Shown: positions 44,872-54,794, counted from the stretch's first letter. The stretch is DNA of 64,000 bases from Deltaproteobacteria bacterium (GCA_021802775.1 JAJZRJ010000006.1:1-64000); one strand, 5' to 3'. Program-made: numbers and translations. The notes: generated by a model from the letters alone, not told the origin.

Positions 44872-46332
44872 ATGGAACTTGCTCACCTGACCATTCATGA
44901 AGTGCACGGCAAGCTTAGCCGGCGTGAGATTTCCGCCCGCGAGCTGACCGAATCGGCATTGGCCCGCATTGCCGCGGTGGAGGAGCGGGTACATGCCTTC
45001 ATCACCCTTGATCGCGAAGGGGCGCTGGCCCAGGCTGCGGCTGCCGACCGGCTTCTGGCCGCGGGCGAGACCAATCCCTTGTGCGGCATCCCGCTGGCGA
45101 TCAAGGACGTGCTCTGCACCCGGGGGCTGCGCACCACCTGCGGCTCGAAGATTCTCGAGAATTTCCTGCCGCCCTATGACGCGGCGGTGATCGAAAAACT
45201 CAAGGCGGCCGGCGCGGTGATCCTCGGCAAGGCGAGCATGGACGAGTTCGCCATGGGCTCCTCCAACGAGAACTGTGCCTACGGCGCCCCGCACAACCCC
45301 TGGCAGCTCGATGCGGTCTGTGGCGGCTCCAGCGGCGGTTCGGCCGCGGCAGTGGCGGCGGACGAGTGCATCGCCGCGCTCGGCTCCGACACCGGCGGCT
45401 CCATCCGCCAGCCCGCCTCGCACTGCGGGGTGGTGGGAATCAAGCCCACCTACGGCCGGGTCTCGCGCTACGGGCTGCTGGCCTATGCCTCCTCCCTCGA
45501 TCAGATCGGCCCGCTCACCAAGGACGTGCGCGATGCGGCGCTCATGCTCAATGCCATCAGCGGCCACGACCAGCGGGATTCCACCTCGGTGAACGTGCCG
45601 GTGCCGGATTATTCCGCCGCGCTGGTGGAGGGCCTTGCCGGCCTCAAGGTGGGGATTCCCAGGGAATATTTCGGTGCCGGACTCGATCCGGAGGTGGCAG
45701 GGGCGGTGCGTGGCACCATCCGGCTGCTTGCAGAGGCCGGGGCCGAGATCGTCGAGGTCTCGCTGCCGCACACCGAATACGGCGTGGCGGCCTATTACAT
45801 CATTGCCCCGGCCGAGGCGAGCTCCAACCTGGCCCGCTACGACGGGGTGCGCTTCGGCTACCGCGACCTCGCGGCCGAGACCCTGCACGACATGTACCGC
45901 CAGAGCCGCTCCCAGGGCTTTGGCCCCGAGGTGAAGCGCCGCATCATCATCGGCACCTACGCGCTTTCCTCCGGCTACTACGACGCCTATTATAAGAAAG
46001 CCTCGCAGGTGCGCACCCTGATCGTCGAGGACTTTACCAAGGCTCTGGCCCAGTGCGACGCCCTCATCTCGCCGGTGGCGCCGACTCCCGCCTGGCGGCT
46101 CGGAGAGAAGACCGCCGACCCGCTCTCCATGTATCTTTCCGATGCCCTGACCATCCCGACCAACCTGGCCGGACTGCCCGGCATCTCGGTGCCCTGCGGC
46201 CTGAGTTCGGCCGGTCTGCCCATCGGGGTACAGCTGCAGGCCGCCCCCTTTGCCGAGGAAAAATTGTTGCGGCTGGCCTTTAACCTGGAACAGCGGCTGG
46301 GCCTCGTCGGCCGCAAACCCGCACTGGCATGA
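44872..46332 (+). CDS. gatA: Asp-tRNA(Asn)/Glu-tRNA(Gln) amidotransferase subunit A
   Basis: This 486-residue amidase-signature enzyme releases ammonia from glutamine for tRNA-dependent amidation. The Ser-cisSer-Lys triad is visible: lysine in PLAIKDVLC, cis-serine in [14 protein letters not shown] and nucleophile in [16 protein letters not shown]. The start [11 protein letters not shown] at 44872 was preferred over an upstream GTG. Its end overlaps hisC as ATGA. Confidence 0.96.
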   Translation: MELAHLTIHEVHGKLSRREISARELTESALARIAAVEERVHAFITLDREGALAQAAAADRLLAAGETNPLCGIPLAIKDVLCTRGLRTTCGSKILENFLPPYDAAVIEKLKAAGAVILGKASMDEFAMGSSNENCAYGAPHNPWQLDAVCGGSSGGSAAAVAADECIAALGSDTGGSIRQPASHCGVVGIKPTYGRVSRYGLLAYASSLDQIGPLTKDVRDAALMLNAISGHDQRDSTSVNVPVPDYSAALVEGLAGLKVGIPREYFGAGLDPEVAGAVRGTIRLLAEAGAEIVEVSLPHTEYGVAAYYIIAPAEASSNLARYDGVRFGYRDLAAETLHDMYRQSRSQGFGPEVKRRIIIGTYALSSGYYDAYYKKASQVRTLIVEDFTKALAQCDALISPVAPTPAWRLGEKTADPLSMYLSDALTIPTNLAGLPGISVPCGLSSAGLPIGVQLQAAPFAEEKLLRLAFNLEQRLGLVGRKPALA

Positions 46333-47441
46333 AGATGAAACTCAAGGTCGCCGACAACATCGCCACCCTGATTCCTTACCCGCCCGGCAAACCCCTGGAG
46401 GAGCTGGAGCGGGAATACGGCATCACCGGCTCGATCAAGCTCGCCTCCAACGAAAACCCGCTGGGGCCCTCGCCCAAGGCCGTGGCGGCGATCAGCGCCA
46501 ATCTGAAAAACCTGCACCGCTACCCGGACGGCAGCTGTTACTACCTGGCCCAGGCCCTGGCCGCCAAGCTCGGGGTGGCGCCGGCGGAACTGGTTTTCGG
46601 CAACGGCTCCAACGAGATCATCGGCCTCTTGATCGCCGCCTTCCTGGCGCCGGGCCAGGAGGTGGTGACCAGCCACCCGACCTTCCTCGTCTATCAGAAG
46701 ATGGTGCAGGCCCAGGGCGGGGTCAACCGGGTGGTGCCGCTCCGCGACATGCACCACGACCTCGACGCCATCCTTGCCGCGCTCACGCCCAAGACCCGGC
46801 TCATCTTTCTCGACAACCCCAACAACCCCACCGGCACGTTCTTCACCGCCCGGGCGTTCGAGGCCTTTCTCGATGCGGTGCCCGAGGGGGTGATCGTGGC
46901 GCTGGACGAGGCGTATGTCGATTTCGTCGAACCAGCGCTCCGGCTCGATGCCCGCAACTACCTCCACCACCGGACGCCGGTGGTGGCCTTGCGCACCTTT
47001 TCCAAGGCATACGGCCTGGCGGGCTTGCGGGTCGGCTATGGCCTCATGCACCGGGAGATCGCCGATTATCTGCACCGGGTGCGCCAGCCTTTCAACGTGA
47101 ACCAGCTGGCCCAGGTGGCGGCCCTGGCCGCCCTGGCCGATGACGAGCACTACGCCAAGACCATGCGGCTGACCCGCGAGGGCATGGCCTGGCTTACCTG
47201 CGAGGTGGAAAAGCTCGGCTGCAAGGCATTCCCCAGTCAGACCAATTTCTTCCTTATCGACGTCAAGGGCGACGGCAAGCAGCTCTATGAGCGGATGCTT
47301 ATGAAGGGGGTCATTGTCCGGCCGATGCAGGCCTATGGTTATCCCACTTACATCCGCCTCACCGTGGGCCTGCCCGAAGAAAACGCCCGCTTTGTGAAGA
47401 GCCTGGCCGAAGCGCTGACGGAGCTGGGCTATGGCCGTTAA
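46329..47441 (+). CDS. hisC: Histidinol-phosphate aminotransferase
   Basis: This 370-residue class I/II aminotransferase has [38 protein letters not shown] and the PLP lysine in [17 protein letters not shown]. It makes L-histidinol phosphate in histidine synthesis and may also serve aromatic amino acids. The start overlaps gatA by 4 bases and its end overlaps the cytidylate kinase by 11, so gatC-gatA-hisC-cmk form one operon. Confidence 0.92.
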   Translation: MKMKLKVADNIATLIPYPPGKPLEELEREYGITGSIKLASNENPLGPSPKAVAAISANLKNLHRYPDGSCYYLAQALAAKLGVAPAELVFGNGSNEIIGLLIAAFLAPGQEVVTSHPTFLVYQKMVQAQGGVNRVVPLRDMHHDLDAILAALTPKTRLIFLDNPNNPTGTFFTARAFEAFLDAVPEGVIVALDEAYVDFVEPALRLDARNYLHHRTPVVALRTFSKAYGLAGLRVGYGLMHREIADYLHRVRQPFNVNQLAQVAALAALADDEHYAKTMRLTREGMAWLTCEVEKLGCKAFPSQTNFFLIDVKGDGKQLYERMLMKGVIVRPMQAYGYPTYIRLTVGLPEENARFVKSLAEALTELGYGR

Positions 47442-48480
47442 GCTGCCCATCGTCACCATCGACGGGCCCTCCGGCGCGGGAAAAAGCACCATCAGCCGGA
47501 TGGTGGCGGCCCGGCTCCATTTCACCTATCTCGACACCGGCGCCATGTACCGGGCGGTGGGGCTGGCGGTGGAGCGGCAGGGCATCGATCTCGCCGACAG
47601 CGTTGCGCTCAAGCGGGCTCTCGACACCATCCGCATCGAACTCCTGCCCAACGAGCATGACGACGTGCGGGTGATTTTGAACGGCGAGGATATTTCCGCC
47701 GCCATCCGTACCCCGGCCATGGGCATGGTCGCCTCCAGGGTCTCGGCCCTGCCGCTGGTGCGGGAGAAGCTCACCGAACTGCAAAGGGGCATCGGCAGCC
47801 GCGGCGGCATCGTGGCCGAGGGCCGCGACATGGGCACCGTGGTTTTTCCGGACGCGCCGTTCAAGTTCTACCTCGACGCCTCGCCCGCGGAGCGGGCCCG
47901 CCGCCGCTGCGACCAGCTCCGGCAAAAGGGGCAGGCGGCCGATTATCAGGAAATTCTGGACCAGATCGTCAAACGTGACTATGATGACAGTAAGCGGACT
48001 CTGGCCCCGCTCAAACCGGCTGCCGACGCGATCATCGTCGATTCCTCGGCCATGGGACCCGAGGCGGTGGTGGCGTTCATGCTGCGGCAGATGGGCAAGG
48101 CACAGGCTCTGGACACGGAGGAGAACGGCATGGCGGAAGAAGAGTCGCGGGCGTTCAAACGGCGGCACCTCATCTACTATCTCGAGGTCTATGACGACGC
48201 CACCGGCACCTTGCTCGGCCACCTGGTGGATATCACCACCGAGGGGGTCAAGCTGGTGAGCAAGGCGCCCATTGAGAAAAACAGGGTCTACCGGTTGCGC
48301 ATGCAGCTGCCGGAGGATTATTTCGACGAAAAGGTGCTGCGTTTCGAGGCCACCAGCCTGTGGAGTTCCAACGACGTGAATCCGGATTTCTATGATACCG
48401 GTTTCCGCGTCACCTGGAAGGATAAGCGCGCCAAGAATATCGTGGCCGGTCTGGTGGGCCAGTTCGGCTTCAACGACTGA
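47431..48480 (+). CDS. cmk: Cytidylate kinase fused to a PilZ-like domain
   Basis: This 349-residue protein has a full-length cytidylate kinase in residues 1 to about 222 (P-loop TIDGPSGAGKSTISRMVA, YLDTGAMYRAVG, VAEGRDMGTVVFP). A C-terminal beta-barrel region of about 115 residues resembles PilZ (FKRRHLIYYLEVYDD, GHLVDITTEGVKLV). The PilZ cyclic di-GMP signature is degenerate: RR is present, but the second motif is DITTEG rather than D-x-S-x-x-G. A GGAGGAG (48117-48123) lies six bases before an in-frame ATG at 48130, so the PilZ part could also be made separately as a 116-residue protein. E. coli Cmk ends at about 227 residues, so the tail is an addition. Confidence 0.9.
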   Translation: MAVKLPIVTIDGPSGAGKSTISRMVAARLHFTYLDTGAMYRAVGLAVERQGIDLADSVALKRALDTIRIELLPNEHDDVRVILNGEDISAAIRTPAMGMVASRVSALPLVREKLTELQRGIGSRGGIVAEGRDMGTVVFPDAPFKFYLDASPAERARRRCDQLRQKGQAADYQEILDQIVKRDYDDSKRTLAPLKPAADAIIVDSSAMGPEAVVAFMLRQMGKAQALDTEENGMAEEESRAFKRRHLIYYLEVYDDATGTLLGHLVDITTEGVKLVSKAPIEKNRVYRLRMQLPEDYFDEKVLRFEATSLWSSNDVNPDFYDTGFRVTWKDKRAKNIVAGLVGQFGFND

Positions 48481-48504
48481 TTGCGCAGCAAAGGAATACT
48501 GTAC

Positions 48505-48540
48505 GGCGCGCCTTCCCCGGAAGGGGCGCCCCTCTTTTTT
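48505..48540 (+). terminator. Intrinsic terminator after cmk-PilZ
   Basis: GGCGCGCCTTCC pairs with GGAAGGGGCGCC around a two-base loop with one internal mismatch, followed by CCTCTTTTTT. It lies 24 bases after the stop and should end the gatC-gatA-hisC-cmk transcript before yedF. Confidence 0.8.
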
Positions 48541-48554
48541 CGGGAGCACGACGG

Positions 48555-49181
48555 ATGGATCGGATGAAAAGGATGTTGGACTGCCAAGGTATGCTCTGTC
48601 CCCAGCCGGTGATCGAGACCAAGAACGCCCTGGAGGCCATGGGCGAAGGCGTGCTCGAGGTGGTGGTCGATAACGAGGCCTCGCGCAGCAACGTCGAGCG
48701 CTTTGCCATGAGCCAGGGCTGCACGGTGGCGATGGTGAGGGAGGGCAGCCGCTTCCGGCTGGTCATCACCAAAACCGGCGGCGCGGCCCCGCAGCCCGGT
48801 GCCCCGGCGGCCGAGGGATATACCTGCCCCGCTCCGCAGGGCTCCGGCCTCGTCTACGTGATTCCTGCCGATACCATGGGCCGCGGCGACGATAATCTCG
48901 GCCGGGTGCTGATGCGCGCCTTTGTCAAGACCATCAAGGACGTCCAGCCGCGGCCGGCCAGGATCTTCTTCTACAATACCGGGGTGCGGATCACTGCCAC
49001 CGATTCCGACCTCATCGCGCCGCTCAAGACCCTGGAAGAAGAGGGCGTGGCGATCTTTTCCTGCGGTACCTGCCTCGATTATTTCGACCTCAAGGACCAC
49101 CTCCTGGTCGGCAAGGTGACCAACATGTACGACATCCTGGACACCATGACCAGCGCGGCCAAGGTCGTCAGCCCGTACTGA
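48555..49181 (+). CDS. yedF: Sulfurtransferase-like selenium metabolism protein YedF
   Basis: This 208-residue protein has an N-terminal TusA-like domain with the CPxP motif (GMLCPQPVIETKNAL) and a C-terminal DsrE-like domain (VFFYNTGV-type strand, here IFFYNTGVRIT, and CGTCLDYFDLKD). This two-domain form tracks with selenium metabolism in sequenced genomes. It follows a terminator, so it begins a new unit, and a cysteine desulfurase-like gene follows 24 bases later, as is common for this family. Confidence 0.9.
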   Translation: MDRMKRMLDCQGMLCPQPVIETKNALEAMGEGVLEVVVDNEASRSNVERFAMSQGCTVAMVREGSRFRLVITKTGGAAPQPGAPAAEGYTCPAPQGSGLVYVIPADTMGRGDDNLGRVLMRAFVKTIKDVQPRPARIFFYNTGVRITATDSDLIAPLKTLEEEGVAIFSCGTCLDYFDLKDHLLVGKVTNMYDILDTMTSAAKVVSPY

Positions 49182-49205
49182 TCGGGCAACGGTCCGCCGC
49201 CACTC

Positions 49206-50360
49206 ATGCCGACCCCGCACCCGCCGGTTTATTTCGACAACGCCGCCACCTCTTTTCCCAAGCCGGAGCAGGTCGCAACGGCGATGGACGTCCTGCTGCG
49301 TTCCACCGCCTTGAGCCCCGGCCGGGCCGCTCATGCCTTTTCGCTCACCGCCGGCCGGGTGATCTTTGCGGCCCGCGAACTCCTGGCCGCCTTTTTCGGC
49401 TGCCCCGATTCGAGCCGGGTGATCTTCACGGCCAACGTCACCGAGGCGCTCAACGTCGGCATCTTCGGGCTGCTCCGGCCCGGCGACCATGTCATTGCCA
49501 CCGGCACGGAGCATAATTCGGTGATGCGCCCCCTGCGCCATCTCGAACAGCAGGGCCGCATCACGGTCTCGGTACTGCCGGTCTCGGCGGCCGGCGAAAC
49601 CGACCCGGCCGATCTTGTGAGATGCCGCCGGCCCGGCACCCGGCTTATCGTCGTCAACCATGTGTCGAACGTCACCGGCACCGTGGCGCCGCTGGCCGAG
49701 CTTGCCGCCTTGAAGGAAGGGGCGCTCCTGATGGTGGATGCCGCCCAGTCGGCCGGGCTCTTTGAACTCGACGCGACGGGATTGGGCATCGATTTTCTCG
49801 CCTTTACCGGCCACAAGGGTCTGCTGGGCCCCACCGGCACCGGCGGCTTCGTGCTGGGGCCGGGCATCGATCTGCCGCCTTTCAAGATGGGCGGCACCGG
49901 CAGCGCCTCGGAGCGGGAACTGCAGCCCGACTTTGCGCCGGACTGCTACGAGGCCGGCACCCCCAATACCCTGGGCATCGCCGGCCTGGCCGCCGGGGTG
50001 CGGTTCATTCAGGAAACCGGCCTTACGACCATCCGCAGCCATGAGCTGGCGCTGACCAGCCGTTTTCTCGACGGCTTGAGCCAGATTAAGGGCATTATGG
50101 TCTACGGTCTGCCCACAAGGGCTGGCCGCGGGGCCGTGGTCTCTTTTCGCCCGGGGGGGAAAAGCGTTGACGAGGTGGCGTATCGCCTTGACCGTGAATT
50201 CGCTATCATGGCCCGTGCCGGTCTGCACTGCGCGCCGCTCGCCCACCGTGGCCTCGGTACCTTTCCCGAGGGCACGGTGCGGGTTTCCTTCGGTTTCTTC
50301 AATACCACGGACGAGGTGGAATACTGCCTCGACGCCCTGGCCCGGATCGCCGGGGCCTAG
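49206..50360 (+). CDS. Cysteine desulfurase family protein (class V aminotransferase)
   Basis: This 384-residue PLP enzyme has the PLP lysine in TGHKGLLGPTGTGG, the histidine in GTEHNSVMRPL and a cysteine in the catalytic loop (GLHCAPLAH). The opening VYFDNAATSFPKP and the spacing match the desulfurase group often adjacent to yedF. It probably supplies persulfide or selenide from cysteine or selenocysteine. The SrkA-like gene follows after 14 bases. Confidence 0.9.
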   Translation: MPTPHPPVYFDNAATSFPKPEQVATAMDVLLRSTALSPGRAAHAFSLTAGRVIFAARELLAAFFGCPDSSRVIFTANVTEALNVGIFGLLRPGDHVIATGTEHNSVMRPLRHLEQQGRITVSVLPVSAAGETDPADLVRCRRPGTRLIVVNHVSNVTGTVAPLAELAALKEGALLMVDAAQSAGLFELDATGLGIDFLAFTGHKGLLGPTGTGGFVLGPGIDLPPFKMGGTGSASERELQPDFAPDCYEAGTPNTLGIAGLAAGVRFIQETGLTTIRSHELALTSRFLDGLSQIKGIMVYGLPTRAGRGAVVSFRPGGKSVDEVAYRLDREFAIMARAGLHCAPLAHRGLGTFPEGTVRVSFGFFNTTDEVEYCLDALARIAGA

Positions 50361-50374
50361 GTCAGGAGGCAACG

Positions 50375-51382
50375 ATGCAGCGCACCGCGGCATCCCCTGG
50401 CGGGTCAACCTTCCTTCGTCTTACCCCGGATATCGTGCTGGGGCTGGTCGAGGCGGCGCTGGGCGTGCGCTGTACCAACCTCTGCCGGCCGCTCGCGAGC
50501 TACATCAACCGGGTCTATGAGCTGGAACAGGAAGATGGCGCCGGCCTGGTGGTGAAGTTTTACCGGCCGGGCCGCTGGCATCTGGCGGCCTTGCAGGATG
50601 AGCATGATTTTTTGCTGGAACTGGCCGGCCGGGAGATTCCGGTCGTCGCTCCGCTCTCGCTCATCGGCAATGGCACCCTGGGGCTGCACCAGGGCGTCTC
50701 CTTTGCGGTCTTTCCCAAGTGCGGCGGCCGCAGCTTCGACGAATACAACGACGAGCAGTGGCTGGAGATCGGCCGCCTGCTCGGCCGGGTCCACGCCGTG
50801 GGGGCCGCGCGGCCGCCAGCCGGCCGCATTGTCATGCGGCCCGATCGCTCCACTGGCGATCAGGTCCGTTATCTGCTGGGCAGCGGCCTGATCCCGCCGG
50901 ACCTGGCCCCGCAATTCGCCGCGCTCGCCGAAACCCTCATCGCCGAAATCACCCCGCTATTTGACGAGGTCGAGATGATCCGCATCCACGGCGATTGCCA
51001 CTTCTCGAACCTCATTTATCGGCCGGGCGAATCATTTTATCTCATCGACTTCGACGATATGGCCCTCGGCCCGCCGGTCCAGGATTTCTGGATGCTGCTG
51101 CCGGGCTACCGGGACGAGACCCATGCCGAGATCGACCTCTTTCTCGAAGGGTACGAGACCTTCCGCGATTTCGACCGCCGCACCCTGCGGCTCATCGAGC
51201 CGTTGCGGGCCATGCGCTTCATCCACTACACCGCATGGTGCGCCTATCAGGTGGCTGAAGAAGGACTGTCGCGGGTCTCGCCGGACTTCGGCACCCGCGA
51301 CTACTGGCAGCGGGAGATCAACGATTTGGCCGATCAGTTGGAGCGAATCAGGTCGGCAGCGGAGTCGGGCAACGTTTTTTGA
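50375..51382 (+). CDS. srkA: SrkA/YihE-type stress response kinase
   Basis: This 335-residue aminoglycoside-phosphotransferase-fold kinase has ATP-binding lysine in VVKFYRPGRW, the catalytic loop HGDCHFSNLIY and the metal aspartates in LIDFDDMALGP. E. coli SrkA phosphorylates proteins and protects from stress-induced death through the Cpx and MazF pathways. It probably belongs to the yedF transcript. The convergent hepT gene ends 14 bases away. Confidence 0.9.
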   Translation: MQRTAASPGGSTFLRLTPDIVLGLVEAALGVRCTNLCRPLASYINRVYELEQEDGAGLVVKFYRPGRWHLAALQDEHDFLLELAGREIPVVAPLSLIGNGTLGLHQGVSFAVFPKCGGRSFDEYNDEQWLEIGRLLGRVHAVGAARPPAGRIVMRPDRSTGDQVRYLLGSGLIPPDLAPQFAALAETLIAEITPLFDEVEMIRIHGDCHFSNLIYRPGESFYLIDFDDMALGPPVQDFWMLLPGYRDETHAEIDLFLEGYETFRDFDRRTLRLIEPLRAMRFIHYTAWCAYQVAEEGLSRVSPDFGTRDYWQREINDLADQLERIRSAAESGNVF

Positions 51383-51396
51383 GCCGTCAGTATCGG

Positions 51397-51735
51397 TTAT
51401 GACTTGGGGATCAGTGCCCGCAGTCGAGGCAGCAGTTCGGGAATCTCGCCAGTCGCTGTTTTCCAGACGAGCTGGGTATCGATGTCGAAATAACCGTGGA
51501 TGAGACGGTTTCTCATGCCCACGATGGCGGGCCAAGGGATGGAGGGGGTTAACGCGCGGGTTTCTTCCGAGACCTTGCTTGCCGCCTCGCCAATCACTTC
51601 GATGGCGCGGACCACGGCGAAAAGCGGCATGCGGTCATGGTCCAGATCAAGGCGTTGTCGTCCGATCAAAAAATGGTCAACGGACTCCGCTGCGTCGATC
51701 ATATGCAGTATGCGTACCCGGTCCTCAGTGCGCAT
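51397..51735 (-). CDS. hepT: HepT-like ribonuclease toxin (second pair)
   Basis: This 112-residue HEPN protein has an intact RX4HXY motif, RNRLIHGY, preceded by IPWPAIVGM. It differs clearly from the first HepT in the window (4384-4734) outside this motif. Its gene overlaps the mntA gene by 11 bases. It sits between core genes rather than in the island at the left end. Confidence 0.9.
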   Translation of the reverse strand: MRTEDRVRILHMIDAAESVDHFLIGRQRLDLDHDRMPLFAVVRAIEVIGEAASKVSEETRALTPSIPWPAIVGMRNRLIHGYFDIDTQLVWKTATGEIPELLPRLRALIPKS

Positions 51736-52027
51736 ATTGTATTACTGCTGTCCGGATCACTTCCTCGCGGAAGTGCCGGGAGAGGTCTCGGGGCGTCCGT
51801 AAGTCCACCGGCCGTCCTTTCAACAGGATCGAAAGTTCCGTTTCCATTTCCGACAAGGCGAGCAGACCAGGTTCCTCGCCCGGCTCAAATTCCACCAGCA
51901 GGTCCACATCGCTGTCTGGCTGGTCCGTACCTTTCAGCACCGAGCCGAAAAGGGCAAGGCGGTTGATGCGGTGCCGAGTGCAGAAGCTGGCAAGCGTGGC
52001 CTGGTCAAGCGGTAATCGCGCACCCAT
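51725..52027 (-). CDS. mntA: MntA-like nucleotidyltransferase antitoxin (second pair)
   Basis: This 100-residue minimal nucleotidyltransferase shows LALFGSVLKGTDQPDSDVDLLV, the complete GS-X10-DXD motif. It should AMPylate and silence the HepT encoded just downstream. MGARLPLDQATL was taken as the start because the 15 upstream codons look unrelated to the family; an ATG at 52072 is possible. Confidence 0.88.
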   Translation of the reverse strand: MGARLPLDQATLASFCTRHRINRLALFGSVLKGTDQPDSDVDLLVEFEPGEEPGLLALSEMETELSILLKGRPVDLRTPRDLSRHFREEVIRTAVIQYAH

Positions 52028-52148
52028 AGTCCTTCCTGCCCCGCTGTCGGTGGGGTGTTCATACATATCCATTTAAATAATCTACCTCAACCGGCCGCCG
52101 TCTTCAAGCACTCGCCTCCCAAAGGATGGCCTTTCCCGGTTTCATCTC

Positions 52149-54794
52149 CTACCGCACGTTCCGGAACATGGTGAGCGAGTTGGGGTGGTGCATCTCCTCC
52201 TTCATCTCCTTGGTGTGGCAGAGGGCGCAGTTCTTGTTGGCGCCCAGCGGGTACGGGTTGCCCTGATACTGGCGCGGCATCAGGTTGTCGCGCTCGGCGT
52301 CGTAGGGATTGGTGGTGGGGTAGATCGCGTGGGCGCTGTTGTGACAGGCGGCACAAGGGATGCCCAGATTGTCGGTGCGCCGGCGGAAGAGTTCCGCTTC
52401 GCTGGCGGTCCACTGGTTGAAGGCGGTGGAGACGCCGGGCGGCTGGAAATCCACATGGCAGCCCAGGCAGTCCGGCTCGTTGATCCACGCCTGGCGCGGC
52501 TTGAGTTCGGCAAGAGTGCGCACTCTCCTGGGCTTGAGCCGGGCGAGCCGTTTGGCCGCCGTCTTTTTGCCGGCCTGCTGTTCGGTCAACAGCAGGCCCA
52601 GGGCATGGTCCTCGATCACGCCGTGGCAGGTGGTGCAGTCGAGCCCCAGCTCGTTGTGGATGCCGCGGAAGAAGCGGGTGGCCCCATGGGGGGCGGCGTC
52701 CTGATGGCAGAAGAAGCAGGCATCGGCACCGCGGCCTTTGAGGAAGTTGGCGTGGAAGCCATGCATCGCGGCCGACAGACTCGGCAGTGCCGGATTGCCC
52801 TGCTCTCCGCGGGGATCGGGGTGGCAGATCTGGCAGCGCAGCGGTTTACCGGCCTTGGCCTGTTTGACCAGGGTGGTCTTGGCATAGCGGTCATGGACGG
52901 CCAGGATATTCTCGGCGGTCTCCGGGCTTACCCCCCCGGCCGCGGTGCGCCACGGACCGCCATGGCAGTTGCGGCAGCCCCACTCACTGGAAACCGGCGC
53001 CACCATGGTGGCGGTGGCGACCATGGCGCTGCTGGCCCGCTCCACGGCAGTGAGCGTGACGAGCGGGTAGGGCAGATAGCCGCCGCTTTTCTGATACGGC
53101 ACCAACGGCACCTCGGTGGCGCTGAAGGTACGGCCGTCCGCCGCGACCCGCATCAGGCCGCTGACTCCATTGCCGGTGAGGCCGGTATTGGGGGAGAGTT
53201 CCCGGCCGGTCAGGCTGGCCGCGTGTTTCCAGAACTCCACCTGGCCGTCCGGATTGGCGGAACCCGGTTCCACCGTATAGTGGATGTCGATGCCTTCGCT
53301 GATTACCTGCGGGGTGGGGCCGCGTTTGATGAGCATGGCGTGGATGGTATTGCCCGGCGGCCGCAGGGTGAAGAAGGCGTCGCTGTCGCTGATGGTGTGC
53401 ATGCCGTACTCGTTCCAGCCGAGCAGCACATATTGGCTGGTGGCCGGGTCGAAGGGCGGTACTTCATGCTGCTTAGGGGGGAGGGCAGCGGCGGCGGCCG
53501 AGTCGTTGCGTTGCTGGAGCACTTCGAAGATATAGGTGGCCAGCGCGGTCTGTTCCGCGGCGGTGCCGGGGAAAGGCGGCATGGCGCTGTTGGGGCCGTC
53601 AAGCCCGCTCAGGCGCGCGGCCAGAGCCTCGATACTGTTGTAGCCCGAGGTGAGTTTGACGATGTTGCGGGTCGGGCCGCCAACGGAGTGGCAGGAGGCG
53701 CAGGCAAGAAAGAAAAGTTCACGGCCCGCGGCCAGGCGGTTCTGGCCGGTGATTTCTTTGTGTTGCGCCCAGCGGGCGTTCTTGAGCAACCCTGTTTTGG
53801 CCACTGTCCCGAGATTCTTTTTCGGAATCGAGTGGGAATAGATGTGGTCGTAGATGGTATAGGGCCGGCGGCTGCCCTCGCGAATGTACTCGAAGGCGCC
53901 GAGGTAACAGAGGCCGATGGTCATCAGCAGGGCGGCCAGCGAGCGGGTGGCGGTCTGCGGCAGTTTGCTGGTCATGATGAGGCCGCCCAGGACGAGGAGC
54001 GGCGCGGTAACGAGGAAGGTCTTGATGGCGACGAGCAATTCCGGCGGCTGCTGGGTGAGCATGGTGCGGATCGGCAGCGGCAGGGCCTGGACGTACCACC
54101 AGGTCGAGGCGACGAGCAGGGCAAAGGGGGTGAGCAGCCAGAGTGCGCAATAGCGCACCATCCGCAGGCGGAAGGCCTCATCCTTGAGGGCGGTGGCGGT
54201 GAGAAAACCATAGAGGCCGGCGAGGATCAGGGCGACGAAGGTGCGGAAGAAAAGGGAGGGCCAGAAGGAGGGATTGAAGATACCGTCCCAGAAGTTGCCG
54301 GTGGCAAGCCACCGGCCCGGGGTGAGCATGAAGTCGATGATGCCGTTGATGGCGAAAAGCGAGAGCCAGGCAAAGATGAAGTAGAGCCAGCCTAAAAGCA
54401 GGTGGTGGCGCCGGTTCATGCGGCCGAAGGTGTAGTAGTAGATGAGCAGGGAGACGATCTCGGCCACGAAGAAGACCCACTCGATGGCCCAGCCGAAGAC
54501 GAAGTTGTGGATGAGGATCGAGGTGGTGGCCGGGTTGATGAGGCTGATGACAAACCAGATGCCCACTCCGGTCATGCCGCCCAGGATCATGGTAACGAGC
54601 AGGAAGAAGCGGGTGTGGGCCTTGACGTAGTCGACGATGGCGGTGGAGTTCTGCCGGTAGCCGTACCATTCGGTCAGCACCAGGAAGAGGCCGCCGCCGA
54701 TGGCGAAGTGGGAAATGAAGACATGGAAGACCGCCATCAGGGCGATGGTGAGTCCGCCGCCGAAGAAGGTGAGTTCCCAGACCGGGTAGTTCAT
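52149..54794 (-). CDS. bd-oxidase-like b-type membrane domain fused to octahaem cytochrome c
   Basis: In this 881-residue protein, residues 1 to about 320 hold eight or so membrane segments resembling cytochrome bd subunit I, starting with LMAVFHVFISHFAIGGGLFL. A C-terminal exported part carries eight CXXCH haem-binding sites. One lies about residue 365 (CASCH, in a monohaem-type cytochrome c segment); the other seven, CRNCH, CQICH, CFFCH, CTTCH, CLGCH, CAACH and CALCH, lie between about 600 and 870. It overlaps the partner membrane gene as ATGA. The pair would take electrons from quinol to periplasmic haems; the final acceptor is unknown. Confidence 0.88.
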   Translation of the reverse strand: MNYPVWELTFFGGGLTIALMAVFHVFISHFAIGGGLFLVLTEWYGYRQNSTAIVDYVKAHTRFFLLVTMILGGMTGVGIWFVISLINPATTSILIHNFVFGWAIEWVFFVAEIVSLLIYYYTFGRMNRRHHLLLGWLYFIFAWLSLFAINGIIDFMLTPGRWLATGNFWDGIFNPSFWPSLFFRTFVALILAGLYGFLTATALKDEAFRLRMVRYCALWLLTPFALLVASTWWYVQALPLPIRTMLTQQPPELLVAIKTFLVTAPLLVLGGLIMTSKLPQTATRSLAALLMTIGLCYLGAFEYIREGSRRPYTIYDHIYSHSIPKKNLGTVAKTGLLKNARWAQHKEITGQNRLAAGRELFFLACASCHSVGGPTRNIVKLTSGYNSIEALAARLSGLDGPNSAMPPFPGTAAEQTALATYIFEVLQQRNDSAAAAALPPKQHEVPPFDPATSQYVLLGWNEYGMHTISDSDAFFTLRPPGNTIHAMLIKRGPTPQVISEGIDIHYTVEPGSANPDGQVEFWKHAASLTGRELSPNTGLTGNGVSGLMRVAADGRTFSATEVPLVPYQKSGGYLPYPLVTLTAVERASSAMVATATMVAPVSSEWGCRNCHGGPWRTAAGGVSPETAENILAVHDRYAKTTLVKQAKAGKPLRCQICHPDPRGEQGNPALPSLSAAMHGFHANFLKGRGADACFFCHQDAAPHGATRFFRGIHNELGLDCTTCHGVIEDHALGLLLTEQQAGKKTAAKRLARLKPRRVRTLAELKPRQAWINEPDCLGCHVDFQPPGVSTAFNQWTASEAELFRRRTDNLGIPCAACHNSAHAIYPTTNPYDAERDNLMPRQYQGNPYPLGANKNCALCHTKEMKEEMHHPNSLTMFRNVR

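Noticed and set aside
48390-50408. A 672-codon minus-strand frame
   Set aside because: It is antisense to yedF and the cysteine desulfurase gene; no family match by eye.
52185-54395. A 736-codon plus-strand frame
   Set aside because: It is antisense to the octahaem cytochrome gene, with no recognisable motifs.
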